64,000 nt of DNA from Photobacterium profundum SS9 (GCF_000196255.1 NC_006371.1:1561902-1625901), one strand, 5' to 3'. Counted from the stretch's first letter, positions 53,561 through 63,689 are shown. Translations and numbers: made by a program. The notes: generated by a model not told the origin, from the sequence alone.

Positions 53561-54613
53561 TTACTTAATAAATTCCGCATCAAACATATGGCCTAGTTTG
53601 GCTGATTTTGTTTTAAGGTAACCTTCATTAAAAGGGTTATTACCTTCTTGCAAGGTGACACGTTCAACAACATTAATACCGTTATCAGTCAGTGCATTAA
53701 TCTTACGTGGATTATTTGTCATTAAACTAACTGATTCAATATTAAGAAAACTTAGCATTCCTCTACAGAAGGCATAATCACGCATATCAGCTGCAAAGCC
53801 TAACCTTTCGTTAGCTTCTACTGTATCTGCTCCTTCGTCTTGCAGGTGATAAGCGCGAATCTTATTAATTAAACCGATGCCTCGCCCTTCTTGCTTCAAA
53901 TATAATAGGACCCCAGATCCTTTCTTAACGATATTCTCCATTGCGCGAGCTAGTTGAAAACCACAATCACAACGTTGACTAAATAATGCATCGCCTGTTA
54001 GACATTCAGAATGTAAGCGGATAAGAGTAGGCTCACCAGGGGTTGGTTGACCATAAACAAGGGCAAGATGTTCTTTCCCCGTCTTCACCTCAATGAAGCC
54101 ATACATTTGAAATGTGCCCCATTGAGTCGGCAGCTTTGCACTATCAACAAAATGAACAAGGTTAAAAGGTTCTTTTTTAGCAAAATACTCTCGAACATCC
54201 ATGAGAATTTTACCTAACTCATTTCTGCCACTTCCGTCGCCACCGTCTCCCCAGTAATCATCTTTATGCGAGTGCTCTTTAAGAACATGATCACCAGTAC
54301 TGACTAATAGGTGCGTAAAATATGTATTCTGACGAAATTTTTCGAATACAATAAATCGCATTACAGCACCACGAACTTCCATCCAATCATCTTTTTCTTG
54401 TTCAGCAAAATCACGACTAATTTTAAAAGCCTCATCCGGTGTTTTTGCATTTAATATTTTATTTTGAATACTTAGATCTGTAAATTTTTGAGCTTGATAA
54501 TAATGTTCACTACTCGGCCATACCACATCACTCAGTGTTATAGGACTTAAAGCAAAGTTGGATAAAAAACCGTGATTATCTTCTGGCTCATAAAATTTTA
54601 TGTCTTCAACCAT
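53561..54613 (-). CDS. ribA: NADAR (YbiA-like) domain fused to GTP cyclohydrolase II
   Basis: 350 residues in two parts. Residues 1-145 are a NADAR/YbiA domain ([53 protein letters not shown]), a family that hydrolyses the N-glycosidic bond of unstable riboflavin intermediates. Residues 150-345 are Rib[37 protein letters not shown] (three zinc Cys), [33 protein letters not shown]. First enzyme of riboflavin synthesis fused to its damage-control enzyme. No FMN riboswitch seen upstream. Confidence 0.92.
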   Translation of the reverse strand: MVEDIKFYEPEDNHGFLSNFALSPITLSDVVWPSSEHYYQAQKFTDLSIQNKILNAKTPDEAFKISRDFAEQEKDDWMEVRGAVMRFIVFEKFRQNTYFTHLLVSTGDHVLKEHSHKDDYWGDGGDGSGRNELGKILMDVREYFAKKEPFNLVHFVDSAKLPTQWGTFQMYGFIEVKTGKEHLALVYGQPTPGEPTLIRLHSECLTGDALFSQRCDCGFQLARAMENIVKKGSGVLLYLKQEGRGIGLINKIRAYHLQDEGADTVEANERLGFAADMRDYAFCRGMLSFLNIESVSLMTNNPRKINALTDNGINVVERVTLQEGNNPFNEGYLKTKSAKLGHMFDAEFIK

Positions 54614-54783
54614 TTATTATACTCCATGATGCTAAATGGGTTTATCCACATTTGTGTGTATTTTTTCTTGTCTTTCATTTCCTACACTGAAGTATAGTTA
54701 CTTTAACAAAAAAACAACATTTAACAGCAAAAAATTACCACTGACTCATAATAAGTAGATTGTTAATATCCATATTCCTTAAA

Positions 54784-54842
54784 TAACCTCTAGATGCAGA
54801 ACTCATGGTAAACTCGCGAGCACTTAAGGTAACTTGGGTATA
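54784..54842. repeat. Shrunken copy of the TATACCCAAG MITE
   Basis: ACCTCTAGATGCAG on the left and CTTAAGGTAACTTGGGTATA on the right correspond to the ends of the 266-bp element at 21828, with the middle deleted. Lies just ahead of yjjG and may carry its -10. Confidence 0.5.
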
Positions 54843-54871
54843 TATGTAAAAATTGCCTAATGGAGAGATAA

Positions 54872-55555
54872 ATGAAGTACAAATGGATCCTGTTCGATGC
54901 GGATGAAACATTATTCCACTTTGATGCCTTCAAAGGCTTGCAACTGATGTTTTCACGCTTTAGTGTCGATTTCACTTCACATGATTACGGCGTTTACCAA
55001 ACAACAAACAAACCACTTTGGGTTGACTATCAAGATGGCATAATTTCAGCAGGACAACTTCAAAATATCCGTTTTGAAGGTTGGGCTGAAAAGCTTGAGG
55101 TGACAACTCAAATATTAAACAGTGCTTTTTTAATGGCTATGGCGGATATTTGTGCCCCACTACCTGGTGCTAAAGAGCTACTTGCATCACTACACGGTAA
55201 AGTGGGTATGGGCATAATCACTAATGGCTTTACTGAACTACAAGAAATACGCCTTGAACGCACTGGGTTCAAAGAGTACTTCTCGCCACTTATTATCTCT
55301 GAGCAAGTCGGTATTGCTAAGCCACATGTGGGGATTTTTGAACATGCGTTAGAACATATGGGGCAACCTGAAAAACATCATGTGCTTATGGTGGGTGATA
55401 ACCCGCATTCTGATATTTTAGGGGGGTTAAATGCAGGCTTTGATACGTGTTGGCTAAATGTCGATGGCCACGATACACCAAAGAATATTACACCACATTA
55501 TCAAGTTAGTTCTTTAGGTGAATTACAAACACTGCTTCACAAACAAGCAGCCTAA
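54872..55555 (+). CDS. yjjG: HAD-family nucleotidase, YjjG-like (dUMP phosphatase)
   Basis: 227 residues. HAD motif I FDADETLFHFD at residue 8, motif II ITNGFTELQ, motif III lysine in IAKPHVGIFEHAL, motif IV VMVGDNPHSDILGG. This matches YjjG, a pyrimidine nucleotidase that removes noncanonical dUMP-type nucleotides. ATG 54872 has GGAGAG 7 nt upstream. Confidence 0.9.
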   Translation: MKYKWILFDADETLFHFDAFKGLQLMFSRFSVDFTSHDYGVYQTTNKPLWVDYQDGIISAGQLQNIRFEGWAEKLEVTTQILNSAFLMAMADICAPLPGAKELLASLHGKVGMGIITNGFTELQEIRLERTGFKEYFSPLIISEQVGIAKPHVGIFEHALEHMGQPEKHHVLMVGDNPHSDILGGLNAGFDTCWLNVDGHDTPKNITPHYQVSSLGELQTLLHKQAA

Positions 55556-55769
55556 GTTTGATACTCCCCTTTAGATAATCAGGCAGAAATATTGATTGCC
55601 TGATTCATTGTATCCATATAAAAAGCCACATAAAGTGACCATTCACAATTAAAAGTCCCAAATTAAGGCTTTACAATGGCGGAATATCCCATTAGTTTAA
55701 AGTCTATCAACTTTTACACAGAAATGAATAATGCCGTATTCTCTTAAACATACAATTTGTACGCGCAAC

Positions 55770-55850
55770 ATGGAAAGATACTTACCTTCAGTATCTTATT
55801 CCATTCTTTCTGTCGTCTTTGTCGTCGTCGTAGTCACACACTTACGCTGA
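55770..55850 (+). CDS. Valine-rich leader peptide of brnQ (1)
   Basis: 26 codons: MERYLPSVSYSILSVVFVVV followed by VVTHLR and TGA. Seven Val codons (mostly GTC) fall within eight positions, followed by overlapping inverted repeats and then the brnQ gene. This is the structure of an amino-acid attenuator leader like those of ilv operons. No strong ribosome site, so start is less certain. Confidence 0.65.
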   Translation: MERYLPSVSYSILSVVFVVVVVTHLR

Positions 55851-55946
55851 CAGATAATGTATTTCGTCAGCTTAGCTGGCGGATACCGATTACCTCTTTT
55901 CCATATCCTCTAGCTCAGCTGACAACAACCATAAAGGTTTAGTCAA
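55847..55946 (+). promoter_or_regulatory. Attenuator-like RNA structure before brnQ (1)
   Basis: CTGAC (55847, overlapping the leader stop), GTCAGCT (55866) and AGCTGAC (55917) can pair in alternative ways: first with second, or second with third. The third lies close to the brnQ ribosome site. A T-run is lacking, so control may be of translation or weak termination. Confidence 0.55.
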
Positions 55947-57242
55947 TTGAATAGAAAAGATCTTATCGCCATCGGGTTTATGACCTTTGCACTTTTTCTT
56001 GGTGCTGGAAACCTCATTTTCCCACCACTAATGGCACAACAAGCTGGTGAGTATTGGTTACTTGCTATAGCTGGCTTCTTGTTAACCGCTGTTGGGTTAC
56101 CTGCTCTTACCATTATTGTACTTGGCCGTTTATCATCTGCAGATAAACTTACCGCTAGCTTACCCAAATGGATGGATCGTTCATTTTGGATTTTAGTGCT
56201 GACAACGTTAGGGCCTGCTTTCGTATTACCTAGGGCTGTTACTGTCGCCTATGAGATGGGGATAAAACCTTTTGTAAATGGTAACTACCTCTTCATTTTC
56301 TCTATTAGCTTCTGCGCCCTTACATTGCTATTGGCATTAAAACCGGGCCGTTTAGTAGATTACATTGGAAAAGTGATGACGCCAGCACTCATTAGCATGC
56401 TGGCATTACTCATTATTGCTGCCATTATTAACCCCCTTGGCTCAACAAGCCCTGCAACAGAGATATATAAACAAGCCCCAACCGTAAATGGGCTAGTTCA
56501 AGGTTACATGACATTAGATGCTATCGCTGCGGTTGCATTTGGCTGGGTGATCATTCAAGCCATTAAAAGTAAAGGGGTTACATCGACTAAGGCCATTGCA
56601 AAATACAGCAGATGGATTGCGGGGATCTATGCAATACTGATGTCTAGTTGTTACCTTGCGATGGGCTATTTAGGGGCTACATCTTCAAATATTGCACCCA
56701 ATGCATTAAACGGCGGTGAAATATTAACCCGTTACGCAGCAGGTGAATTTGGACAAGCAGGACAAGTATTACTTGCGGCTATAACGTTAATGGCATGTTT
56801 AACAACCACGATTGGTTTAACCAATGCAAATGCCCAGTATTATAAAAACACTTACCGTATACCTTTTAAAATCAGTGCGACGCTTATTTTGGGATTAACT
56901 GCGATTGTTTCTAACTTCGGCTTAGAAACAATTATCGAGGTAAGTTTTCCTGCTATTTTGATCTTATGTCCTATTGCTATCGCTTTAATATTAGCAACGG
57001 TTTCCTTACCGTTCCCCAATAAACCATCAACGACTCACACTGTCATTGTGCTGATAGCAACCCTCTTTGGTACAATTGATGCCCTGAGTATTTTAGACAA
57101 ATTGCCACTTACTGTTATTGAGCCGTTCACTAAATGGTTACCATTTTACTCAGCACACATGAGCTGGTTAGTACCGGTATTCATCACAATCGTTATTTCT
57201 AAGTTGCTATCATTTCGCTCTGAAAAAATGATTCCCGCATAA
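55947..57242 (+). CDS. brnQ: Branched-chain amino acid:cation symporter (first)
   Basis: 431 residues, LIVCS family, twelve helices. LIAIGFMTFALFLGAGNLIF PPLMAQQAGE at the N-terminus, LPRAVTVAYEMGI, VDYIGKVMTPALISMLAL, QGYMTLDAIAAVAFGWVIIQ, ACLTTTIGLTNANAQYY. Imports Leu/Ile/Val with Na+. TTG start at 55947, with AAAGGT upstream; the paralogue also starts with TTG. Closed by a hairpin at 57272. Confidence 0.92.
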   Translation: MNRKDLIAIGFMTFALFLGAGNLIFPPLMAQQAGEYWLLAIAGFLLTAVGLPALTIIVLGRLSSADKLTASLPKWMDRSFWILVLTTLGPAFVLPRAVTVAYEMGIKPFVNGNYLFIFSISFCALTLLLALKPGRLVDYIGKVMTPALISMLALLIIAAIINPLGSTSPATEIYKQAPTVNGLVQGYMTLDAIAAVAFGWVIIQAIKSKGVTSTKAIAKYSRWIAGIYAILMSSCYLAMGYLGATSSNIAPNALNGGEILTRYAAGEFGQAGQVLLAAITLMACLTTTIGLTNANAQYYKNTYRIPFKISATLILGLTAIVSNFGLETIIEVSFPAILILCPIAIALILATVSLPFPNKPSTTHTVIVLIATLFGTIDALSILDKLPLTVIEPFTKWLPFYSAHMSWLVPVFITIVISKLLSFRSEKMIPA

Positions 57243-57271
57243 AGCTCATCTAGACACTTCGCATAACAAGA

Positions 57272-57303
57272 TGGCACCCAGCTTACTCATAAGCTGGGTG
57301 CCA
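57272..57303 (+). terminator. Terminator of brnQ (1)
   Basis: GGCACCCAGCTTA / TAAGCTGGGTGCC, a 13-bp stem, so the two brnQ genes are separate units. Confidence 0.7.
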
Positions 57304-57470
57304 CCTTCTTCAACTCAATTTACGTTCTGCGCATCATAAAACACATAGAGTCTTAGTGTTTAATGCCGAAAATCATTTGAAAGTAAAATGAATACACTGA
57401 AAACTATTTACATTATAGCTTAATAATTATATGTTGAATGTGTTGCCAATATAAACGACTAGGTTTAATT

Positions 57471-57581
57471 ATGCTTTCTCATACAGCCCAACAATTTATG
57501 ACTTCAATGAAAGTACTAAATCGTGCTGTATTGCGTGCAACGAACATTATCATCTCCATTATTCTAGTTATTATTAACTAG
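57471..57581 (+). CDS. Isoleucine-rich leader peptide of brnQ (2)
   Basis: 36 codons from an ATG with AGGT upstream: MLSHTAQQFMTSMKVLNRAV, LRATN, then IIISIILVIIN and TAG. Seven of the last eleven residues are Ile. Overlapping inverted repeats begin at the stop codon. Strong case for an attenuator leader, here sensing charged Ile-tRNA. Confidence 0.75.
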   Translation: MLSHTAQQFMTSMKVLNRAVLRATNIIISIILVIIN

Positions 57582-57660
57582 GCTGGCGGTTACTTCCGTC
57601 AGCCTGGCTGACGGAGGATATAGTTTTCCCTTCATCTTTTTTCAGCCTATCTGACGGTCC
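57581..57660 (+). promoter_or_regulatory. Attenuator-like RNA structure before brnQ (2)
   Basis: GGCTGGCGG (57581), CCGTCAGCC (57596), GGCTGACGG (57606) and CAGCCTATCTGACGG (57643) are mutually complementary, giving classic 1-2, 2-3, 3-4 alternatives. The last element follows a T-rich stretch (CATCTTTTTTCAG), 30 bp before the TTG start. Confidence 0.65.
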
Positions 57661-57687
57661 TAATAGAAACAACACAGGACATGTCCA

Positions 57688-58995
57688 TTGAAAACACACG
57701 ACTTACTTGCCATTGGTTTAATGACGTTCGCCCTTTTTCTTGGCGCTGGGAATCTCATTTTTCCACCTTCTTTAGGTCTAGAAGCTGGCACAAACCTTTT
57801 TCCTGCGATGGTTGGATTTCTTATTACAGCTGTTGGTTTACCCGCTCTAACATTGGTTGTTTTAGGTCGACTCAGTAGCACTCAGAACTTAACCAACCCA
57901 CTACCCAAGTGGTTAGCCCGTGCCTTTTGGATATTGCTGTTTACGGCAATAGGTCCGGCTTTTGGTATGCCTCGCGCTATTACTGTTGCATATGAGATAG
58001 GAATAAGGCCTTTTGTTAATAGTGACCATCTATTACTTTTCTCAATCATCTTTTCTGCAGTAACGTTACTGCTTGCTTTTAAACCCGGTCATTTAGTTGA
58101 TTACATTGGAAAGGTAATGACACCGTTGCTCATTCTGATGCTAGTTGCACTTGCATGTGCCGCTATATTCTCGCCTTTAGGCGTACCACAAGCTCCTTCT
58201 TTCGATTACCAACAAGATGCCATTACTCATGGATTAATCCAAGGTTACATGACCATGGATGCTATTGCTGCGGTCGGATTTGGTTGGGTAATTATTCAAG
58301 CAATAAATGCAAAAGGTATTACCGAGCCTAGAGCTGTCGCTAATACTGCATTTAAGGTCGCCATTATTTACGCAGTGTTAATGACGGGATGTTATGTCGC
58401 GATGGGTTATGTTGGCGCAACCTCTGCACCTGTTGCAGCTAATGCAACAAATGGAGGCGAAATCTTAGCTAAATATGTTGCGGGGCAATTTGGCATTTAT
58501 GGTCAATGGCTACTGGCTACAATCATTGTAATGGCTTGTTTAACAACGACCGTAGGATTAACCAATGCTTGTGCTGAATATTACAAGCAAACCTTTAAAA
58601 CACGCTTTCCAGTAACCGCAATAATCGTCGTAACACTTACTGGTATCATTGCAAATTTAGGTTTGGAACAAATATTGGCCGTTAGTCTTCCTGCTATTTT
58701 AGTTCTATGCCCTGTTGCCATTGCGCTTGTGCTGACTTCTGTTGTATTGCCATCGCTCACGTTATCAAATACGTCATTTACTCATGTTGTCGTTTTATTT
58801 ACCGCTTTACTCTTCGGTGGCATTGATGCTCTCAATATTCTGGAAAAGACACCGGACAACATTCATTCACTATTTCTACAAGCATTGCCGTTGTATAACG
58901 CACACGCAAGCTGGTTGTTACCTTGTTTACTTATATTAGGGGGAAGCTATCTAAAAGCGATTAAAAAACCTCTTCCTGTTGATATGATTAATTAA
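57688..58995 (+). CDS. brnQ: Branched-chain amino acid:cation symporter (second)
   Basis: 435 residues, paralogue of the preceding gene with the same landmarks: LLAIGLMTFALFLGAGNLIF PPSLGLEAG, MPRAITVAYEIGI, VDYIGKVMTPLLILML, QGYMTMDAIAAVGFGWVIIQ, ACLTTTVGLTNACAEYY. TTG start at 57688, 8 nt after GGAC. Different leader peptide implies different amino-acid response. Confidence 0.92.
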   Translation: MKTHDLLAIGLMTFALFLGAGNLIFPPSLGLEAGTNLFPAMVGFLITAVGLPALTLVVLGRLSSTQNLTNPLPKWLARAFWILLFTAIGPAFGMPRAITVAYEIGIRPFVNSDHLLLFSIIFSAVTLLLAFKPGHLVDYIGKVMTPLLILMLVALACAAIFSPLGVPQAPSFDYQQDAITHGLIQGYMTMDAIAAVGFGWVIIQAINAKGITEPRAVANTAFKVAIIYAVLMTGCYVAMGYVGATSAPVAANATNGGEILAKYVAGQFGIYGQWLLATIIVMACLTTTVGLTNACAEYYKQTFKTRFPVTAIIVVTLTGIIANLGLEQILAVSLPAILVLCPVAIALVLTSVVLPSLTLSNTSFTHVVVLFTALLFGGIDALNILEKTPDNIHSLFLQALPLYNAHASWLLPCLLILGGSYLKAIKKPLPVDMIN

Positions 58996-59625
58996 CATTG
59001 ACTATTACAGACTCAACTTAAAAATAGCATTGATAACTTTTATTTAGGACGAGACAGTGTAAATATTCTTGCTGGTTGCTATCTCTAGAGTTGCGTTCTA
59101 TTGAAAAGTACATCTAGAGGTAACAACGTAGCGGTTAGTTGCCATTACATATACCGAAAAAAACATGGAACCCATATTAGCTCTATCTTTCATAGGGGAT
59201 ATAAGAAACGGCTTCTGAGCGTGACTGATAGCCAATACCATTAGTTACCCACAGGAAGTAGAACTTTCGAACATATAAGTAATAACATTCACTTTGTTTT
59301 ACTACTTTAAATTTCTTATTAAAGCTTGTTATCGCTATTTGAGGTCTCATAGTAAGATCGTAATAAATAATTGAATGCGTTGATGATGCCTATGTTTTAG
59401 CTGTATTTTAATATCGGAAAATAATTATGCGGTCGAGTTAACAATTTAAAAACAATTGTTGCATGGGATTACTTAACTACTTGAAGTGTTACCAATTAGA
59501 CCTTTCAAATAAAGTGACTATTTGTGTTGGCACTATCATTCCTGAAGAAAGACTCAAGCTTGAATAATAGAATAAGTGCAACAGACCTTCAATAAGGTCT
59601 GTTTAAATAAAACAAAAAAAGAGGC
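58996..59625. other. Intergenic, 630 bp
   Basis: No gene or RNA element recognised. A hairpin AACAGACCTT/AAGGTCTGTT at 59580-59603 closes the small minus-strand gene at 59626. Confidence 0.4.
59580..59603 (-). terminator. Hairpin after the 59-aa gene
   Basis: ACAGACCTT-CAAT-AAGGTCTGT, 9-bp stem, just beyond the stop at 59626. Confidence 0.5.
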
Positions 59626-59805
59626 TTACTCTGGCTTGCGTTTACCTGTCATGAACTCTTCAAGAATTTCAGGAGTTAGTTCACCAGCTTCTTCTAGACG
59701 CTTTAGCTCTGCCACAATTAGCTTTTGGTCATCAAGAGAAGGAATCGGTAACTCAGGCTCTTGCGTAAGGTTTTCAGGTACACTCAGGTTTAGATCATCT
59801 TGCAT
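59626..59805 (-). CDS. Small acidic protein of unknown function (59 aa)
   Basis: MQDDLNLSVPENLTQEPELP then IPSLDDQKLIVAELKRLEEA, GELTPEILEEFMTGKRKPE: disordered start, helical end. ATG 59805 follows GAGA. No family recognised. Confidence 0.55.
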   Translation of the reverse strand: MQDDLNLSVPENLTQEPELPIPSLDDQKLIVAELKRLEEAGELTPEILEEFMTGKRKPE

Positions 59806-59941
59806 GTTTAATCTCTTTATTAGATTCAATCACTGTGATCAGTATACAACAAACCCTAGGCAGAAAACTTGATCATAACCGCCGTTGTTTTTTTTCCTAT
59901 AAAAAGTCCATGCTTTCATTTCTTTTTACTCAATAAGAAAC

Positions 59942-60247
59942 TCACCATGTATTTTGGCTATCAATCATCACTTCATAGTCATGTTCTTTTTTATGAATAA
60001 GATACAATTCAATTTCGCCTAACTTAGGATGCTTAAAATGATAGTGTCCATCAGGAAAGTGAGTACTACCATCACCTTGAAAATCGACCGTGAAATGTTC
60101 TATCGAACGCCCTAAATCATCCATGCCATGACGCTCTAATTGCGTAACCGATTTCACGCTAAACGTGCCTAACACATCAGATTCATCAAACAAAAACACA
60201 TGTTCACCAACCAGCTTTTCCATATTTTTCATTGATAATGGATTCAT
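59942..60247 (-). CDS. DUF6916-like small protein
   Basis: 101 residues: LVGEHVFLFDESDVLGTFSV, SIEHFTVDFQGDG, HFPDGHYHFKHPKLGEIELY LIHKKEHDYEVMID. The pattern F-L-x-F-x-G...P-x-G-x-Y-x-F-x-H-P-x-L-G resembles DUF6916. ATG 60247 is 7 nt after GGGG. Function unknown. Confidence 0.65.
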   Translation of the reverse strand: MNPLSMKNMEKLVGEHVFLFDESDVLGTFSVKSVTQLERHGMDDLGRSIEHFTVDFQGDGSTHFPDGHYHFKHPKLGEIELYLIHKKEHDYEVMIDSQNTW

Positions 60248-60527
60248 AGCTACCCCACTGTATATGTCTAATATCTTTACCATCAGGTGCGTTTAGTTCA
60301 TCACCTTCCAATAATTATAGCTTGGCCTACAACTATCAATAATATGGATTGTTTGGTTATTTAATTTCATATAATGAATAGACACAAAGGCTGGTCTAAT
60401 CATACCGATGTATCGAATTTAGAATATTTTAGTTTTTATCGATATTAATAATATCTTTTCAATAGACATCATCTGGCTATCTTCTTAAAATTCTTCGCAA
60501 TACAACCATTAATAGATACCTGTCATC

Positions 60528-61669
60528 ATGACTCTCTTTCGTTCTTTATTCTTTATCGCCGTTGCTTTTCTTGTTTCGTCTTGCTCTCTGCTTGAAATTA
60601 AACTCGATTCACAAACAACCCCGCTTACCACCCAAGAGCTTAACATTAGACTGTTATCTCGTGATTACAGCATCACTTTTTTTAAGACCGTTGAAGAAGC
60701 AGCAGATGAAATTGCCCAAGCTAACCTCGACGATAACATGCAATATTCCTATACGTTGCTTTGGAAAATTCATAGCGAAGAAGGGCTTCAGCAATCAGTC
60801 TATCAAGTATCTCCGCTCGCGAGCTTAATCGACAGTTGGGTATTTACCTACCAGATGAATGATTATTTCACGACAGGTGCGGGTAAAAATATATTTTCAG
60901 AACAACAATATATAGCAACAACAGCCAGCCAGGAATTGGTTAAAGACGCAGATGCACTCGCGTTTAACTTATTAAAAAAAGCCGACTATTTAACAGCTCA
61001 GCGTTTTGTCGCCCAGTTCAGTCAACAACATCCTTTTGAAAACCTTGCATTTAATAGAACGCCCGCATTTAAAGATTGGCTAACCTTTAACGGTATTGAT
61101 GAATCAGAAGCGATAACAACACTCGGTACAATGCCTGAAGCGCTAAGCGATCTGTCAGATAGACTCAGCTTAATGTCAAATCAGACACCTAAGTTATTAT
61201 CATGGAAAGCAGAGTTAGTTGCGCGTAACAGTAGAGTGAATGGTGAACAGTTAAGCCAAACACTGTCGAATATCAATAATACATCATTAAAATTCCAAGA
61301 GTTTATCGATAACAACCCTGAATATATGCGCCTGTTAGCATCTGAAATGGGGAAAGAGTTACAACCATTACTAAATGATTTCGATAAAAAAGCAGGTGAA
61401 AAGTTAAATGTTATTACGCAAGAACGTATCGCGTTAGAAACAATGGTTGAGCGTGAACGTATTGCTATTGGTCAAATGGTAACGAAAGAGCGTGCAAATA
61501 TAACCACAGATTTAGATGGTATCGCACAAAATGTTGTCAAAAAAGCCATCGAACAATTAACAGTAATGCTGTCAGACATTCTGATTTACCTAATACTGTT
61601 TGTTCTGGTTATTTTCTTTGCACCCTTTGGATTAGGTTTTATTGTTGGGCGTAAAACCCATAAAACGTA
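60528..61669 (+). CDS. Predicted lipoprotein with C-terminal membrane helix, end altered by IS66
   Basis: About 380 residues. Signal peptide with lipobox FRSLFFIAVAFLVSSC, helical middle, a coiled-coil-like stretch (ETMVERERIAIGQMVTKERA) and a late transmembrane helix (ILIYLILFVLVIFFAPFGLG). Stop codon TAA comes from the IS66 end (ACG-TAA), so the native C-terminus may be cut. Family not recognised. Confidence 0.65.
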
Positions 61670-61688
61670 AGCGTCTGGGCAACGACAC

Positions 61689-63233
61689 CTAGCTATGCTT
61701 AATATTCCATGGCAGCAACGCGTCAATATTATTCGGTTTTTCAGCAATCTGCTGCAAGCAGGTTGCGATATAATCATGAACAAGAAGATTATTCGCTTTT
61801 GCTGTTTCAACCAAACTATATAAAATCGCACTCGCGTTCGCACCTGTATTGGTGTACGAAAATAGCCAAGCCTTACGACCTATCACAAAGGGCTTCACTG
61901 CCCGCTCTGCTCGGTTATTGTCAATGCTTAACCTGCCATCTTCAAGATAGCGCTGGAATTTTTCAAATTGGTTTAAGCTATAACTTATTGCTTCTCCCAA
62001 TTTACTTTTTGGTGGGATTTTTTCTTTATGCTCGATGAGCCAGTTATATAATGTGGTTACGATAGGCTTGGCTTGTGACTGTCGGATTGCTAATTTTTCT
62101 TCAACAGATTTGCCCTTAATTCGTTTTTCTATTCCGTATAACTTACCAATTAAATTTAATACGATATCCACTTTCCCTGTTTTCTTTTTTCCTTGCAGCT
62201 TCTTCACATCGATAAATTTACGACGAATATGCGCAAGACAGGCTACCAGTGTCGCTTGCGTTGATTCATAAGCTTTATATCCATCAACGTGCATGTAACC
62301 TTGGTAACCATCAAGAAAATCAATCGCACATTGGGCTTTACGACTATTGTGATAATCGAATAACACAATATTGGTGTTACTGCCTAATGCATCTGCTCCA
62401 CAGCAATATACCCACATATAGCTTGTCGCTTTTTCGGCTTTGATTACTTTTAGCGGTGTTTCATCTGCATGAATAGCGGGCTCAGCGAGCAATATTGCTT
62501 TCAAGCGCATATATAAAGGCTCAAGCAATGTGGCACAACGTAATATCCAGCTCGACATCGTTTGACGACTCAACTCAATACCGATGTCACTCAACATTGT
62601 TTCTTGTCGATAAAGCGGTAAACCAAATTGATATTTACAGGTGATTATTTGGCTCAGCAAACTCGCGGTAGCAATACTTTTCGGGATTGGCGTGGCGGGC
62701 ATCGGTGCCATTTTTATGTGATTTTCAATCCCATTATTTTCACAATGTCGGCACGTATACTTCGGGCGAATGGTTTTAATGACTTTAATATGAGCGGGTA
62801 CAAATTCAAGGGTTTCGCTGCTACTCTCACCCATTTTATGCAAAGGATTACGGCAACAATCACATGTTTTATCCGTGTCCTCAATATCAATAATAACGTC
62901 TTTTCGAGGGAGTTCAGGCGGTAGTGGTTTGCGCTTTGGTTTGACTTTTTGCTCTGTTTTTTCTTCAGTTGATAAGCTCGCTAATAGCAGCTCGTCTTGT
63001 TCATCAAGTGTCACTTCGGCTTCATTGAAGACGTCATCTGCACCAGGCATTTTTTCTGATTTTTTACCGTATTCGTTAGCCAATTTTATATTATAACGTT
63101 CAAGTAATTCTTGATAAATCGCGTCTTTTTCAGCTAACTCACACTCTTTTTGAGCCACGAGCAGCTGCAACTCAAGCAACATTGTCTTAAGTTGTTCTGG
63201 GTCGTCTGGTAGTACGTTCACATCAAGTTTCAT
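61689..63233 (-). CDS. tnpC: IS66 TnpC transposase
   Basis: 514 residues. Coiled coil (LKTMLLELQLLVAQKECELA EKD), zinc finger CDCCRNPLHKMG and CRHCENNGIEN, catalytic IHADETPLKVI (D), YMHVDGYKAYE (D), and SIDNNRAERAVKPFVIGRKA W (E). Intact. Confidence 0.95.
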   Translation of the reverse strand: MKLDVNVLPDDPEQLKTMLLELQLLVAQKECELAEKDAIYQELLERYNIKLANEYGKKSEKMPGADDVFNEAEVTLDEQDELLLASLSTEEKTEQKVKPKRKPLPPELPRKDVIIDIEDTDKTCDCCRNPLHKMGESSSETLEFVPAHIKVIKTIRPKYTCRHCENNGIENHIKMAPMPATPIPKSIATASLLSQIITCKYQFGLPLYRQETMLSDIGIELSRQTMSSWILRCATLLEPLYMRLKAILLAEPAIHADETPLKVIKAEKATSYMWVYCCGADALGSNTNIVLFDYHNSRKAQCAIDFLDGYQGYMHVDGYKAYESTQATLVACLAHIRRKFIDVKKLQGKKKTGKVDIVLNLIGKLYGIEKRIKGKSVEEKLAIRQSQAKPIVTTLYNWLIEHKEKIPPKSKLGEAISYSLNQFEKFQRYLEDGRLSIDNNRAERAVKPFVIGRKAWLFSYTNTGANASAILYSLVETAKANNLLVHDYIATCLQQIAEKPNNIDALLPWNIKHS

Positions 63234-63341
63234 TTGCTCATTTTAGCAAATTTATCAATATGAAACTGCTTTTGATGTCAATGAGTAAAAGGGGAGCGTC
63301 AACGATCGTTGACTGCTCAAATATGACAAATACCGACCGAG

Positions 63342-63689
63342 TTAGATCATCGATTGATAATGTAATTCTTGATGACCAAGCACATCAAATCCTGATAGCA
63401 ACCACTTAAATTGTTCATCCGTTAATTCAAATTCATTGCAATCGATGTTACTCGGCCATTTGAATTTTTGCTTCTCAAGACGTTTGTACCAAAGTGCAAA
63501 CCCCGTCTTATCCCAATACAGTATTTTTAGTTTGTCTTTGGCTTTATTGCAAAACACAAACAACTCACCTGTGTAAGCATCACGATTAAGCTCATCTTCA
63601 ACAATGGCTGCTAACCCGTTTATTGATTTTCGAAAGTCGACAAAATCACGGTGTATAAAAACGGCTGATGGTTCAATAAAGGATTGCAT
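63342..63689 (-). CDS. tnpB: IS66 TnpB
   Basis: 115 residues: VFIHRDFVDFRKSINGLAAI, GELFVFCNKAKDKLKILYWD, GFALWYKRLEKQKFKWP, the IS66 Orf2 pattern. Overlaps the tnpA stop by one base (TAATG). Confidence 0.93.
   Translation of the reverse strand: MQSFIEPSAVFIHRDFVDFRKSINGLAAIVEDELNRDAYTGELFVFCNKAKDKLKILYWDKTGFALWYKRLEKQKFKWPSNIDCNEFELTDEQFKWLLSGFDVLGHQELHYQSMI

Noticed and set aside
55757..55942. 61-codon ORF in another frame over the brnQ leader
   Set aside because: Arg/Cys-rich frame created by the Val codon run; the 26-codon leader frame fits an attenuator.
61709..63096. Plus-strand ORFs across IS66
   Set aside because: Antisense shadows of tnpC.
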